Positions 45,269 to 55,247 of a DNA stretch of 64,000 nucleotides are shown piece after piece (within the stretch, counting starts at the first letter, position 1; each line of letters starts with the position of its first letter). The position numbers and the translations under genes were made by a program. The stretch spans positions 1,736,001 to 1,800,000 of the forward strand of contig NZ_CAKLCM010000002.1 of assembly GCF_921292975.1 (NCBI RefSeq). The letters are read 5' to 3'. The DNA comes from Vibrio hippocampi (GTDB lineage: Bacteria; Pseudomonadota; Gammaproteobacteria; Enterobacterales; Vibrionaceae). The notes below the pieces were generated by a model, which made no database searches, had not been told where the DNA came from, and saw only the letters and a program-made list of their open reading frames with translations.

Positions 45269-45641
45269 TCTCCTATTGCCTCAGATGAATTCAACGTCAC
45301 GTTAATCACTGCTTCAAATTAGTCACTGTCTCAAGTCAAAAATCGAACTTGACTTGAGACAGCCTATGCAATTGTAGGACTATATAACATTTACTCCCCT
45401 CACTTTATGTCCTGCGCAAATCCATTTTAATCACAATAAAAACGTCGATTTCCTAAACAACAGCCCCTTCCGCTCCATCATTCAACCATATATCAAGCAC
45501 TTCACAGCAATAAGTCTGAAAAATCACGTCAATCGCAAGTAATCAAAGCCTCCATTTTGTCCAACAAGTAAATTACAAATTAGCTCAAACAATAAGCAAA
45601 CATGTTTTATTGTATTATTTTATTTCAAATTAGAATATTAC
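45269..45641. other. Intergenic region between the POT transporter and kdgM-like genes
   Basis: Besides the hairpin at 45326-45362 the sequence is AT-rich with no ORF. An AAACATGTTT palindrome near 45597-45608 recalls a KdgR site core but does not fit it fully. Confidence 0.5.
45326..45362. other. Perfect 14-base inverted repeat without U-tract
   Basis: CTGTCTCAAGTCAA (45326-45339) and TTGACTTGAGACAG (45349-45362) pair perfectly around a 9-base loop, 57 bases after the transporter stop. No T-run follows on either strand. Confidence 0.85.
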
Positions 45642-45657
45642 TGTGATGATGATCGCA
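45642..45657 (+). promoter_or_regulatory. CRP-like site upstream of the kdgM-like gene
   Basis: TGTGATGATGATCGCA is a TGTGA-N6-TCACA match with one mismatch in the right half-site, 88 bases before the start, consistent with carbon-source control of a sugar porin. Confidence 0.6.
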
Positions 45658-45744
45658 GCGGAAATTTTTGAAAATCACTACTATTCACAAAAGACTCAAG
45701 AGCTTAGCGCTCTCTGATCATTAAATAAGAAATAGAGACTAAAA

Positions 45745-46479
45745 ATGAACAAAATTTCCAAAGTTGCAGTGGCAACAGCAACACTGATTGCTGCGACGAG
45801 CGCGTCGGCCGTATCAATCGATTTCCGCCAAGAGTACAGAAACGAGCAAGACCAATATAACAGTCGTTTTAAAATGGCTGGCTCTGTTGATAACCACTAC
45901 TTCGGTCTCGAAATTAAGCAGACTGGTAAACCATTTAGTGAAATTGAGTGGGCTGATAACGAATTTGAATACGGTTACAAATTCAAAGTAACCAAAAAAT
46001 TCACGGTAACACCTTCTATGCCTATCACTTTTGGCGAGAAGAAAACAACGTATAAGCCACAGGTTCGTGTTCAATATAAGTTCAACAACCTGATCACAAC
46101 GAAACTTCGCTACCGTCATGAGTTTGGCGTATGTGCTGAGTCTGTAGAAGAAAAGTGCTTTACTTACCGTGACGGAACTACTAAGGCAGATAACGCGAAC
46201 AGAAGTAAACTGACCGCTAACATCTCTGGTAAGTGGAACTCATTCTTCTACGATGTAGAAGCCAACTACGCTGAAGACTTCTTCAACAGCGATTACAAAA
46301 TGGGTACCAACGGTGAATACGATTGGGACTACAACTTTAAGCTAGGCTATAACTTTAAAGAGTGGAACCTATCGCCATACATGGAGTTGGGTAACATCGG
46401 TTGTTCATCAAGTTCATGTGGTGACGATCAAGGTGGTCGCCAACTACGTTCACGTGTTGGTATCAAGTACAGCTTTTAA
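45745..46479 (+). CDS. KdgM-family oligogalacturonate-type porin
   Basis: The 244-residue protein has a signal peptide (MNKISKVAVATATLIAATSASA, cleaved before VSIDFRQE). The mature protein starts VSIDFRQEYRNEQDQYNSRFKM and continues with alternating beta strands (YGYKFKVTKKFTVTPSMPITFGEKKTTYKPQVRVQYKFN, LRYRHEF) and a C-terminal aromatic residue (VGIKYSF), the pattern of the KdgM/NanC small monomeric porins. KdgM carries oligogalacturonates in pectin degraders; the substrate here is unproven. Four cysteines at CAESVEEKC and CSSSSC could form extracellular loop disulfides. No pectinolysis gene is adjacent. A CRP-like site lies upstream. Confidence 0.85.
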   Translation: MNKISKVAVATATLIAATSASAVSIDFRQEYRNEQDQYNSRFKMAGSVDNHYFGLEIKQTGKPFSEIEWADNEFEYGYKFKVTKKFTVTPSMPITFGEKKTTYKPQVRVQYKFNNLITTKLRYRHEFGVCAESVEEKCFTYRDGTTKADNANRSKLTANISGKWNSFFYDVEANYAEDFFNSDYKMGTNGEYDWDYNFKLGYNFKEWNLSPYMELGNIGCSSSSCGDDQGGRQLRSRVGIKYSF

Positions 46480-46495
46480 TCGCCGCTGATATGTT

Positions 46496-46526
46496 AAAAA
46501 CCACCTTGAACAAGGTGGTTTTTTTA
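46496..46526 (+). terminator. Terminator of the kdgM-like gene
   Basis: AAAACCACCTTG and CAAGGTGGTTTT pair perfectly around AA, with more T following. Confidence 0.9.
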
Positions 46527-46712
46527 TACCTGTATTTCACTGTCATCCAACTCCAATAGCCAACCCATTTAATATGTCCAACAAAAGCGATTTACCCTCA
46601 TCAAATTCGCTAACTCTTTGTAGGAGTTATTGCCAAATCACCTCTGACTCTGCATCTTAGGGTCAGTTCGATATATACTTATCGTTAAACAATTGAACAG
46701 ATGGAGTTATGT

Positions 46713-46868
46713 ATGAAAAAATGGATCTCTGCCTTATTTGCCTGCTTGGTACTGGCTGCCTGTACCGAGGTCGGAAGTGAAGAGTGGTGTAATGACCTAA
46801 AAGAGAAACCCAAGGGAGATTGGACCGCCAACGAAGCTAAAGACTTTACTAAACACTGTATCTTCTAG
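46713..46868 (+). CDS. DUF3012 family small lipoprotein
   Basis: This 51-residue gene starts at ATG 46713, with GGAGTT just upstream as ribosome-binding site. It encodes a lipoprotein signal (MKKWISALFACLVLAAC, lipobox LAAC) and a short mature part with EVGSEEWCNDLKEKPKGDWT and a C-terminal KHCIF, the DUF3012 pattern with two conserved cysteines beyond the lipidated one. The function is unknown; it is expected to be membrane-anchored on the periplasmic side. It stands alone between the kdgM-like gene and hemH, with a hairpin at 46884-46909. Confidence 0.85.
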   Translation: MKKWISALFACLVLAACTEVGSEEWCNDLKEKPKGDWTANEAKDFTKHCIF

Positions 46869-46883
46869 CGTTAAGTAGTAACA

Positions 46884-46909
46884 AAACAGCAGCCCAAAAG
46901 CTGCTGTTT
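46884..46909. terminator. Hairpin between the DUF3012 and hemH genes
   Basis: AAACAGCAGC and GCTGCTGTTT pair perfectly around a 6-base loop, 15 bases after the small gene stop. On the minus strand TTGTTACTACTT follows, so it may also serve hemH. Confidence 0.7.
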
Positions 46910-46928
46910 CTACCCAAATAGCCCTAAC

Positions 46929-46970
46929 GCCTATAACCTAGTGCCTATAACCTAGCACCTAAAACCTAAC
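46929..46970. repeat. Three 14-base tandem units including the hemH stop codon
   Basis: GCCTATAACCTAGT (46929-46942), GCCTATAACCTAGC (46943-46956) and ACCTAAAACCTAAC (46957-46970) are consecutive. The hemH stop (CTA at 46966-46968, TAG on the gene strand) lies in the third unit and is repeated at the same place in the other two. Confidence 0.93.
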
Positions 46971-47937
46971 GTCTAAGTTCAGCCCCTCGAACCAACTCCG
47001 CCATCATGTTGATATGCGCATCACTATCATTCAAACACGCAATAAATTGAAACGACTCCCCACCCGCTTCCAAAAAGGTCTCTTTGCCTTCCACCGCGAT
47101 CTCTTCAAGGGTTTCTAAACAATCGACAGAGAATGCTGGTGTAATCACATCAAGCTTTTTCACCCCTTTTCCTGGCAGCGCCTCAAGGGTTTTGTCGGTA
47201 TAAGGTTTTAACCACTCTTCTCGACCAAAGATCGATTGATAGCTCATACCAAACTGCGATTCATCAAGACCCAGCTCCTCACCCAGCAGTTTCGTGGTTT
47301 GCTGACAATGTTGAGGGTAAATGTCTCCATTATCCGCGTAGCGTTGCGGTATGCCGTGATAAGAACAGAGTAAATAGTCACCTTGACCATGTTCAGCCCA
47401 GTGTTGGCGCACTTTATCAGCCAATGCTTTGATGTACATCGCATGGTTGTGATAATCACGAATTAAGGTCAAATGAGGAAGAGTCGCTAACGGTTTGCAT
47501 GCCTTAGCTAACGCATCAAACGCCGCCGCTGTTGTGGTGGCTGAATATTGAGGATATAGAGGAAGTACGACGACTTGCTCGACCCCTTGTTCTAATAAGC
47601 GATTTAAGCCGGTTGCAAGGGAAGGTTCACCATAGGTCATCGCCATCTCTACAGGCATATTGAGTTGCTGCCTCAACTTGGTAACCTGTCTTTGTGAGTA
47701 GACCATCAAAGGCGATCCCTCTTCCATCCAGACCGATTGATACAGCTTGGCAACCTTAGGGGAACGTATCGGTAGAATGACACCGTGTAAGATAGGGCAC
47801 CATAACCAGCGAGTCATATCGACCACACGATGGTCATGAAGAAACTGTTGCAAAAACTGTTTGATTCCCTTTGCTGTAGGTTCACTGGGCGTACCAAGAT
47901 TGACCAGCAACACCCCTTTTTTGACAGGCTCGTTCAT
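46966..47937 (-). CDS. hemH: Ferrochelatase HemH
   Basis: HemH inserts Fe2+ into protoporphyrin IX, the last step of heme synthesis. The 323-residue protein shows [27 protein letters not shown] at the N terminus, the conserved [18 protein letters not shown] with the metal-binding histidine (about residue 194), and [18 protein letters not shown] with the catalytic glutamate. It is a plain gammaproteobacterial HemH lacking the 2Fe-2S tail of mammals. It lies 243 bases from adk, with the adk terminator in between. Confidence 0.96.
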   Translation of the reverse strand: MNEPVKKGVLLVNLGTPSEPTAKGIKQFLQQFLHDHRVVDMTRWLWCPILHGVILPIRSPKVAKLYQSVWMEEGSPLMVYSQRQVTKLRQQLNMPVEMAMTYGEPSLATGLNRLLEQGVEQVVVLPLYPQYSATTTAAAFDALAKACKPLATLPHLTLIRDYHNHAMYIKALADKVRQHWAEHGQGDYLLCSYHGIPQRYADNGDIYPQHCQQTTKLLGEELGLDESQFGMSYQSIFGREEWLKPYTDKTLEALPGKGVKKLDVITPAFSVDCLETLEEIAVEGKETFLEAGGESFQFIACLNDSDAHINMMAELVRGAELRR

Positions 47938-48040
47938 AAAGTCCTTATTTTTTCGTAAAGCAGTCTTAAGGGTTCAATTATACCTAGAGTTAATCTAAAT
48001 AGATCAAATTTTTACACTGACAACAGGGATTTAACACATA

Positions 48041-48070
48041 AAAAAACCGCCCACCAAATGGTGAGCGGTT
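48041..48070 (-). terminator. Terminator of adk
   Basis: On the minus strand AACCGCTCACC and GGTGGGCGGTT pair around a short loop and are followed by seven T. It lies 110 bases after the adk stop, so adk has a long 3' tail with weak TTATT/TTGCGTA iterations. Confidence 0.85.
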
Positions 48071-48180
48071 CAGTATTGATTTTCGCAAAAGCTTATTTTG
48101 TAAAGCGCTTATATGATAAAGAGCTTATCAGTTATAACTAAGCTTATTACGCAAAGAACTTATTGCGTAGCAGCGAACCG

Positions 48181-49142
<962 letters not shown>

Positions 49143-51047
49143 TTAAGCCTTAGACAAAAGTTGGTTGATCGCCACCACAAATTGCGATGGATCGGTCATT
49201 GAACCGCGCTCTGCAAGCATGGCTTGACCCAATAACACTTCAACCCAACGACCAAATTGTTCTTCATCTGGCTCATCTGCCATACGCTTCACTAACGCAT
49301 GCTCTGGGTTAATTTCGAAAATATATTTCACCTCAGGTACTTCTTGACCAGCAGCAGCAAGCAACTTAGCCATCTGTGTGCCCATCTCAAAGTCATCGGT
49401 CACCACCACCGCTGGCGTTGAGGCAAGTTTAAAGGTGGTACGAACTTCTTTTACGCGCTCACCTAGATAGCTCTTGGTACGCTCGACAACAGATTTAAAC
49501 TCTTCTTCCGTCTCTTTCTGTTTCTCTTTCTCGGCTTCGTCTTCGAACTTGCTGAGATCAAGACCCGCTTTGGTGATCGACTGGAACTGTTTACCATCAA
49601 ACTCGGTTAAGTAGTTCATTAACCATTCGTCGATACGGTCATACATCAGCACCACTTCAATGCCTTTCGCTTTAAATTGCTCAAGGTGTGGGCTGTTTTT
49701 CGCTGCCGCATAACTGTCTGCTGTCAGGTAATAAATCGTATCTTGCTCTTCTTTCATACGCTCAACGTAAGCAGCAAGAGAAATGGTTTGATCGGCACTA
49801 TCCACATGAGTTGAAGCAAAGCGCAGTAGACCAGCGACTTTCTCTTTATTGCTCATGTCTTCTGCCGGTCCCTCTTTGAGGACCATACCAAACTCTTTCC
49901 AGAATGACTGGTATTTTTCTTCGTCATTCTTCGCTATGCGCTCAAGCATTGTCAGTACACGCTTAGTACATGCACTGCGTAATGATTGAGTCACTTTATT
50001 ATCTTGCAAGATTTCACGAGAAACGTTGAGTGGGAGATCATTCGAATCAATTAAGCCACGAACAAAACGCAGATAAGACGGCATAAATTGCTCGGCATCA
50101 TCCATAATAAACACACGTTGAACATAGAGTTTCAAACCACTCTTATGGTCGCGGTTCATCATATCCCATGGTGCTTTAGCTGGAATATAGAGCAGGCTAG
50201 TGTAATCGTTTTTACCTTCAACTCGGTTGTGGCTCCAAGTGAGAGGATCGGCAAAGTCATGGGAAACATGCTTATAGAACTCATTATATTCTTCTTCTGA
50301 GATATCAGATTTATTACGAGTCCATAACGCTTGCGCCTTATTGATCTGCTCCCACTTGCCCGTCTCGGTTTCATTGCCCTCTTCATCACGCTCTTTAGTC
50401 CAGATAGAAACTGGAATACCGATATGGTCAGAGTACTTACTGATCACTTCTTTTAAGCGCCACTCAGATAGAAACTCTTTACCCTCTTCGCGCATATGCA
50501 GCACGATATCCGTACCACGCGTCTCTTTGGTGATGTCTTCAATGCTGTACTCACCTTCGCCTTCGGAGTGCCATTGAACCGCTTGATCTGACGCCAGACC
50601 TGCCGCGCGAGTGCGTACTGTTACCGCATCAGCCACAATAAAGGCAGAGTAGAAACCCACACCAAATTGACCGATAAGCTGGGAATCTTTGCCCTGTTCG
50701 TCCGTCAATTTTGAGAAAAATTCTTTGGTACCAGACTTAGCAATGGTGCCTAAATGCTCAATCACATCATCGCGAGTCATACCGACACCGTTATCCGAAA
50801 CGGTCAGCGTATTGTTCTCTACGTCGAACGAAAGTTTGACGCCAAGATCTGCATCACCTTGGTAAAGTTCAGCGTTAGATAGTGCTTGGAAACGCAGTTT
50901 ATCTGCGGCGTCAGACGCATTCGAAATCAACTCTCGTAGAAAAATTTCTTTGTTTGAATACAGAGAGTGAATCATTAGATGAAGTAGCTGTTTCACTTCA
51001 GATTGAAAGCCACGAGTTTCTTTGTTTTTAGTCTCAGTAGTGCTCAT
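49143..51047 (-). CDS. htpG: Molecular chaperone HtpG (Hsp90)
   Basis: HtpG is the bacterial Hsp90, an ATP-dependent dimeric chaperone. The 634-residue protein from ATG 51047 has the Bergerat ATP-binding fold: [22 protein letters not shown] (here [20 protein letters not shown], near residue 30), [11 protein letters not shown], and [15 protein letters not shown] near residue 120; the middle and C-terminal dimerisation domains follow. An upstream in-frame start at 51101 lacks family match. A sigma-32-type promoter lies at 51124-51151. It is divergent from toxR across 339 bases. Confidence 0.97.
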   Translation of the reverse strand: MSTTETKNKETRGFQSEVKQLLHLMIHSLYSNKEIFLRELISNASDAADKLRFQALSNAELYQGDADLGVKLSFDVENNTLTVSDNGVGMTRDDVIEHLGTIAKSGTKEFFSKLTDEQGKDSQLIGQFGVGFYSAFIVADAVTVRTRAAGLASDQAVQWHSEGEGEYSIEDITKETRGTDIVLHMREEGKEFLSEWRLKEVISKYSDHIGIPVSIWTKERDEEGNETETGKWEQINKAQALWTRNKSDISEEEYNEFYKHVSHDFADPLTWSHNRVEGKNDYTSLLYIPAKAPWDMMNRDHKSGLKLYVQRVFIMDDAEQFMPSYLRFVRGLIDSNDLPLNVSREILQDNKVTQSLRSACTKRVLTMLERIAKNDEEKYQSFWKEFGMVLKEGPAEDMSNKEKVAGLLRFASTHVDSADQTISLAAYVERMKEEQDTIYYLTADSYAAAKNSPHLEQFKAKGIEVVLMYDRIDEWLMNYLTEFDGKQFQSITKAGLDLSKFEDEAEKEKQKETEEEFKSVVERTKSYLGERVKEVRTTFKLASTPAVVVTDDFEMGTQMAKLLAAAGQEVPEVKYIFEINPEHALVKRMADEPDEEQFGRWVEVLLGQAMLAERGSMTDPSQFVVAINQLLSKA

Positions 51048-51123
51048 GTGAACTCCATGTTTGCCAGTCATGCCAAGTCTCAGCAACACCGAGCTTGGCA
51101 AAGCGATATTATGTCGAATTAAG

Positions 51124-51151
51124 AAATGAGGCTGTCGATTGTAAATTCAAG
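51124..51151 (-). promoter_or_regulatory. Sigma-32 (heat-shock) promoter of htpG
   Basis: On the minus strand CTTGAA (-35, 51151-51146), a 14-base spacer and CCTCATTT (-10, 51131-51124) match the sigma-32 consensus CTTGAA / CCCCATNT. It is 77 bases upstream of the htpG start. Confidence 0.85.
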
Positions 51152-51386
51152 GTCAAAAAACATAAAAATACTGTTTTTTTTATTAATTTTGATTATCCTA
51201 GCGACCAAAATAAAAAAAATAACTAAAATCCCTTGTATCTAAAGTCCTCTCAGGATGAGACCTATTAATGTGCAGGAACTAACATTAGCTTGACGATATG
51301 GGTGTATATTCTCGCTCCAGCATTCTGAAATTAAAGAGTGGTAGAGACACGAGCTTAGGCTATAAACACCAATAAAGAAGAGTTTA
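51152..51386. other. toxR-side part of the divergent htpG-toxR region
   Basis: This 235-base segment is AT-rich (many A/T runs at 51155-51235) and must hold the toxR promoter. In V. cholerae the htpG and toxR promoters are divergent and affect each other with temperature; the same layout is seen here. I see no unambiguous -35/-10 pair for toxR. Confidence 0.55.
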
Positions 51387-52238
51387 ATGAACACTATCCG
51401 CAACCAATTTATCCTTGGTCAGAAGTTTCTATTTGATTCTGATAACAATCTGCTCACAGACCAAACCTCCCAAGCCTCAGATCCCGTCCGTCTTGGTAGC
51501 AATGAAAGTCGTATTCTAAAGCTGCTCGTTGAGCGACCAAATCAAATCGTCACTCGTAATGAATTGCATGAGTATGTCTGGCGTGACCAAGGCTTTGAAG
51601 TTGATGATTCAAGCTTGACTCAAGCGATCTCAACGTTACGAAAAATGCTGCAAGATCCGACTAAATCGCCACAGTTTGTTCGAACAGTTCCCAAGCGTGG
51701 ATATCAGCTGATTTCTTCGGTTGAAAACGTTGAAAACGTCGACATCCTGCCATCTGAAGATGTCACCGATGAACCGAAAAAACCAACACCTCAACCTAAT
51801 ATAGAGCCTGAGGTCATCGTTGAAGAACCCGTATCGGAAGTCATTCAACCCTCAACTTCGAATGATGAGATAAAGAAACCTAAAACCTCATCCAATACTT
51901 GGTTGATTGTTGCTGTCGCGATCATTTTACCTCTCTTCGCCTACTTCTCTACTCCCAAAGAAGAAGCATTCAAGCACATCAGCACCCTAGATAATGTCGA
52001 AATTTTAACGCCAGCTAATCATACCGACATTACCCCTTGGTTATCGAAAGTTGACCAGTGCGTAACGAACTATATTGATGCTCATCAGAGCGAAGCAAAA
52101 CCAGTAAAAGCGATTGTCACGGGTGAAAGTACCGGGCAAATTTCTATTAACTTCATCCACAACATTGCACATTCAAGCGAAAACAGCACCATCCGTATTT
52201 TCGGTGCTCAGCAAGATTTAGCCATTAAGTGCGAATAA
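51387..52238 (+). CDS. toxR: Transmembrane transcription activator ToxR
   Basis: ToxR is a membrane-bound OmpR-like regulator of outer-membrane porins and, in pathogens, virulence genes. The 283-residue protein has a cytoplasmic winged helix-turn-helix (residues about 8-110, RNELHEYVWRDQGFEVDDSSLTQAISTLRKMLQD, TVPKRGYQL), a proline- and acid-rich linker (about 111-168), one membrane helix (NTWLIVAVAIILPLFAYFS, about 172-190) and a periplasmic domain with two cysteines (VDQCVTNY and IKCE at the end) that form the known disulfide pair. It is cotranscribed with toxS, whose start lies 11 bases beyond its stop. Confidence 0.96.
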   Translation: MNTIRNQFILGQKFLFDSDNNLLTDQTSQASDPVRLGSNESRILKLLVERPNQIVTRNELHEYVWRDQGFEVDDSSLTQAISTLRKMLQDPTKSPQFVRTVPKRGYQLISSVENVENVDILPSEDVTDEPKKPTPQPNIEPEVIVEEPVSEVIQPSTSNDEIKKPKTSSNTWLIVAVAIILPLFAYFSTPKEEAFKHISTLDNVEILTPANHTDITPWLSKVDQCVTNYIDAHQSEAKPVKAIVTGESTGQISINFIHNIAHSSENSTIRIFGAQQDLAIKCE

Positions 52239-52249
52239 GGGGAATGACT

Positions 52250-52768
52250 ATGAAAATGAAACACGCATTAGCTTTACTGACCTTTTCTGCATTCATGAGT
52301 GGCTGGTTGTATTGGAATAGTACCAGTGAGTTGGAACAGGTTCTGACTTCAAAAGAGTGGCAATCTAACTTGGTGGGCGTTGTCGCTGAAAATGAACATA
52401 GTGATAGCAATATCGGTCCACTCAGTCGTTTAGAGCTATTCTCAAACGTGCGCTATCTTCCTAATGGCGATTACATTCGTGAATCAACGCTTCGACTATT
52501 CGGTCAAGAGGCTGACAAGCAGACCGTTTACAAGGTATCGGAAAAAGGGGAGTGGCAAATGAGCGATAACTATCTACTGCTTTCTCCTAGAGAATTTCAA
52601 GATGCCGCTTCAGCTCAATCCAATGAATTTACACCAAGCCAGTTGACTTTGATCAAACAGTTTTTACGCTTAGAAGCGCAACAAAGCCGACGCGTTGATG
52701 TGGTCGATGAGAAAACGCTATTGTTGACCAGCTTGAACCAAGGCTCGTCAGTACTGTTTTCTAACTAG
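52250..52768 (+). CDS. toxS: Transmembrane regulator ToxS
   Basis: ToxS protects ToxR from proteolysis and enhances its activity; together they sense bile and periplasmic state. The 172-residue protein has an N-terminal membrane anchor (MKMKHALALLTFSAFMSGWLY, residues 1-21) and a periplasmic domain with SELEQVLTSKEWQSNLV and SNVRYLPNGDYIRESTLRLF, as in Vibrio ToxS. I start it at ATG 52250, 7 bases after AAGGGG; ATG at 52244 is possible. It ends the toxRS operon with a terminator at 52819-52846. Confidence 0.95.
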   Translation: MKMKHALALLTFSAFMSGWLYWNSTSELEQVLTSKEWQSNLVGVVAENEHSDSNIGPLSRLELFSNVRYLPNGDYIRESTLRLFGQEADKQTVYKVSEKGEWQMSDNYLLLSPREFQDAASAQSNEFTPSQLTLIKQFLRLEAQQSRRVDVVDEKTLLLTSLNQGSSVLFSN

Positions 52769-52818
52769 GCATGGGCTAACGACAGACTGAGTTCATAAAA
52801 CAAAATTTAGATACTATT

Positions 52819-52846
52819 AAGGAAGCCATATTGGCTTCCTTTTTTA
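52819..52846 (+). terminator. Terminator of toxRS
   Basis: AAGGAAGCCA and TGGCTTCCTT pair around TAT, with TTTTT following. Confidence 0.9.
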
Positions 52847-52979
52847 TCGCTATTTTTTATCGTTATCGCGTTTCTATGACTATTCAGCTTTAAAAAAATC
52901 GCTATTTTTCAAGCCATTTTTACGACCATCGAAGCACAATGCGGATCAAAGTAGGTGACGGATTGAAATTACCTATTTT

Positions 52980-53018
52980 CTACCATATCTCCTACTATCT
53001 ACCATATCTCCTACTAAT
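52980..53018. repeat. Two-unit tandem duplication downstream of prfC
   Basis: CTACCATATCTCCTACTAT (52980-52998) is followed by CTACCATATCTCCTACTAAT (52999-53018), 19 and 20 bases. It lies 15 bases beyond the prfC stop on its 3' side. Confidence 0.92.
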
Positions 53019-53032
53019 AGGGAGATAGCGGA

Positions 53033-54622
53033 TTAGTGTTCGCGAGTTGCGCGGAACGCCACTTCTGGGAAACGTTCTTTCGCTAGGTTTAGATTAACCA
53101 TCGTTGGGGCAACATAACTGAGGTTATCACCACCATCAAGCGCTAGGTTTTGCTGATTCTTGCGCTTGAATTCTTCCAGTATCTTCTCATCTTCGCACTC
53201 AACCCAACGCGCTGTGGCAACGTTAATGCTTTCATAGATAGCTTCAACGTTGTACTCAGACTTAAGACGTGCCACGACCACATCAAACTGAAGCACACCG
53301 ACCGCACCAACGATTAGGTCGTTATTTTGTAGTGGACGGAAAACCTGTACGGCACCCTCTTCTGAAAGCTGGACTAAGCCCTTAAGCAACTGCTTCTGTT
53401 TCAGTGGATCTCTTAGACGAATACGGCGGAATAATTCAGGTGCGAAGTTAGGAATCCCCGAAAACTTCAACGCTTCACCTTGAGTGAAGGTGTCACCAAT
53501 CTGGATTGTTCCGTGGTTATGCAGACCAATGATGTCACCCGCATACGCATTCTCTGCGCGTGAACGGTCACCCGCCATAAAGGTGACGGCATCGGATACG
53601 TTAATTTGCTTGCCGATACGCACATGATTCATCTTCATGCCTTGATTGTATGTACCAGACACAATACGCATAAAGGCAATACGGTCACGGTGCTTTGGAT
53701 CCATGTTTGCTTGGATCTTAAACACAAACCCAGAGAACTTCTCTTCCTCTGCGTCAACTTGCCGCTCGTTTGCTTGACGCGGCATCGGTGCTGGAGCCCA
53801 ATCCGTTAATCCCGTCAGCATATGGTCAACACCAAAGTTACCCAGTGCGGTACCAAAGAATACCGGTGTTAATTCACCCTTGAGGAAAAGCTCGCGATCA
53901 AATTCGTGAGAGGCACCCAATACAAGCTCTAGCTCTTCACGTAATTGCTCAGCTAGATCGTCACCGATCGCTTGATCGAGTTCTGGGTTATCCAAGCCTT
54001 TGATGATCACTTCGTCTTGGATAGTATGACCTTGACCAGTTGAATAAAGGATCGTTTCATCACGGTGAATATGGTAAACACCCTTAAACTCTTTACCACA
54101 ACCAATCGGCCAAGATACTGGTGCGCAAGCGATATTAAGCTCGCTTTCTACCTCATCAAGCAACTCCATTGGATCACGAATGTCACGGTCTAGTTTGTTC
54201 ATGAAAGTGACAATTGGCGTATCACGCAGGCGGGTCACTTCCATTAATTTACGTGTACGGTCTTCAACACCTTTCGCGGCATCGATCACCATCAAACAAG
54301 AGTCAACCGCTGTTAGAGTACGGTAAGTATCTTCAGAGAAATCCTCGTGTCCCGGAGTATCAAGTAAGTTAACAAGACATTCATTGAACGGGAATTGCAT
54401 CACGGAGGTTGTCACCGAGATACCACGCTCTTTTTCCATCTCCATCCAGTCCGACTTAGCGTGCTGAGCGCTACCGCGACCTTTTACTGTACCGGCAGAT
54501 TGTATTGCGCGTCCGAATAACAGTACTTTTTCAGTGATGGTGGTCTTACCCGCATCCGGGTGCGAGATGATGGCAAAAGTTCTACGTTTAGAAACTTGTT
54601 GCTGAAATTGAGGATTTGACAT
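53033..54622 (-). CDS. prfC: Peptide chain release factor 3 (RF3)
   Basis: RF3 is the GTPase that recycles RF1 and RF2 from the ribosome. The 529-residue protein from ATG 54622 has all G motifs: G1 [14 protein letters not shown] (about residue 20), G3 [18 protein letters not shown]4 [18 protein letters not shown], and domain [15 protein letters not shown]. An in-frame start 11 codons upstream lacks the usual N terminus. The spacing to rimI (169 bases) points to a separate transcript. Confidence 0.97.
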   Translation of the reverse strand: MSNPQFQQQVSKRRTFAIISHPDAGKTTITEKVLLFGRAIQSAGTVKGRGSAQHAKSDWMEMEKERGISVTTSVMQFPFNECLVNLLDTPGHEDFSEDTYRTLTAVDSCLMVIDAAKGVEDRTRKLMEVTRLRDTPIVTFMNKLDRDIRDPMELLDEVESELNIACAPVSWPIGCGKEFKGVYHIHRDETILYSTGQGHTIQDEVIIKGLDNPELDQAIGDDLAEQLREELELVLGASHEFDRELFLKGELTPVFFGTALGNFGVDHMLTGLTDWAPAPMPRQANERQVDAEEEKFSGFVFKIQANMDPKHRDRIAFMRIVSGTYNQGMKMNHVRIGKQINVSDAVTFMAGDRSRAENAYAGDIIGLHNHGTIQIGDTFTQGEALKFSGIPNFAPELFRRIRLRDPLKQKQLLKGLVQLSEEGAVQVFRPLQNNDLIVGAVGVLQFDVVVARLKSEYNVEAIYESINVATARWVECEDEKILEEFKRKNQQNLALDGGDNLSYVAPTMVNLNLAKERFPEVAFRATREH

Positions 54623-54791
54623 GAATCTCGATCTTCTTGGTTTGCTGAGTCGCAAGTCGATGGTTTCACAACCACTTGCTGCTCAAAGGCGTCGAAAAAA
54701 TAATGGGCGCTATTTTCACCGATCTAGCGCAGTTTCTCAATGACTTCTTTGTTCGCCATGAAATGATGGATAGGGATTGAAAGTAGCGAGG

Positions 54792-55247
54792 TTAAGCAAA
54801 CAGAAAGTAGTAGCTCATAATAATGGCGTCTTCTCTACCCTGTTCGCTGGGGTAATAATCACGTCGTCGATCGACCTCATTAAACCCTTCACTCAAATAA
54901 AGCATCACCGCAGCGGAGTTACTTTCCCGCACTTCTAGCCAAGCACTCTCGGTGCCACGCTTCTCACATTCAGCAATAAAGTAGCCGACTAATTGACGCC
55001 CCAAGCCTTTGCCTTGGTGTTGAGGATGGATGGCAATATTAAGGAGTGAAACTTCACCAACAATATCCTGCGCATAGAAGTAGCCGACCACCTCATCACC
55101 CAGCAACATGGCACAGTTAAATGCGCCACGCCCCTCAAGTTCATTGATCATTGAGACGTTCCAAGGGTGTGAATGAGCGTGCTGTTCGATAGCCCAAACT
55201 GATTCAAGGTGTTCTGTATTTAGAGGCAGAAAAACGAGGTTATCCAT
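54792..55247 (-). CDS. rimI: Ribosomal protein S18-alanine N-acetyltransferase RimI
   Basis: RimI acetylates the N-terminal alanine of ribosomal protein S18. The 151-residue GNAT protein from ATG 55247 shows IEQHAHSHPWNVSMINE near the N terminus, the acetyl-CoA loop HPQHQGKGLGRQLVGYFI (Q/RxxGxG/A) and WLEVRESNSAAVMLYLSEGFNEVDRRRDYYPS, all RimI-like. An in-frame ATG 13 codons upstream lies within holD. The start overlaps the end of holD by 8 bases, so the two are cotranslated, as in E. coli. Confidence 0.95.
   Translation of the reverse strand: MDNLVFLPLNTEHLESVWAIEQHAHSHPWNVSMINELEGRGAFNCAMLLGDEVVGYFYAQDIVGEVSLLNIAIHPQHQGKGLGRQLVGYFIAECEKRGTESAWLEVRESNSAAVMLYLSEGFNEVDRRRDYYPSEQGREDAIIMSYYFLFA

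Noticed and set aside
51254..51292. A 12-codon ORF upstream of toxR
   Set aside because: It is too short, with no convincing ribosome-binding site; chance occurrence is likely.
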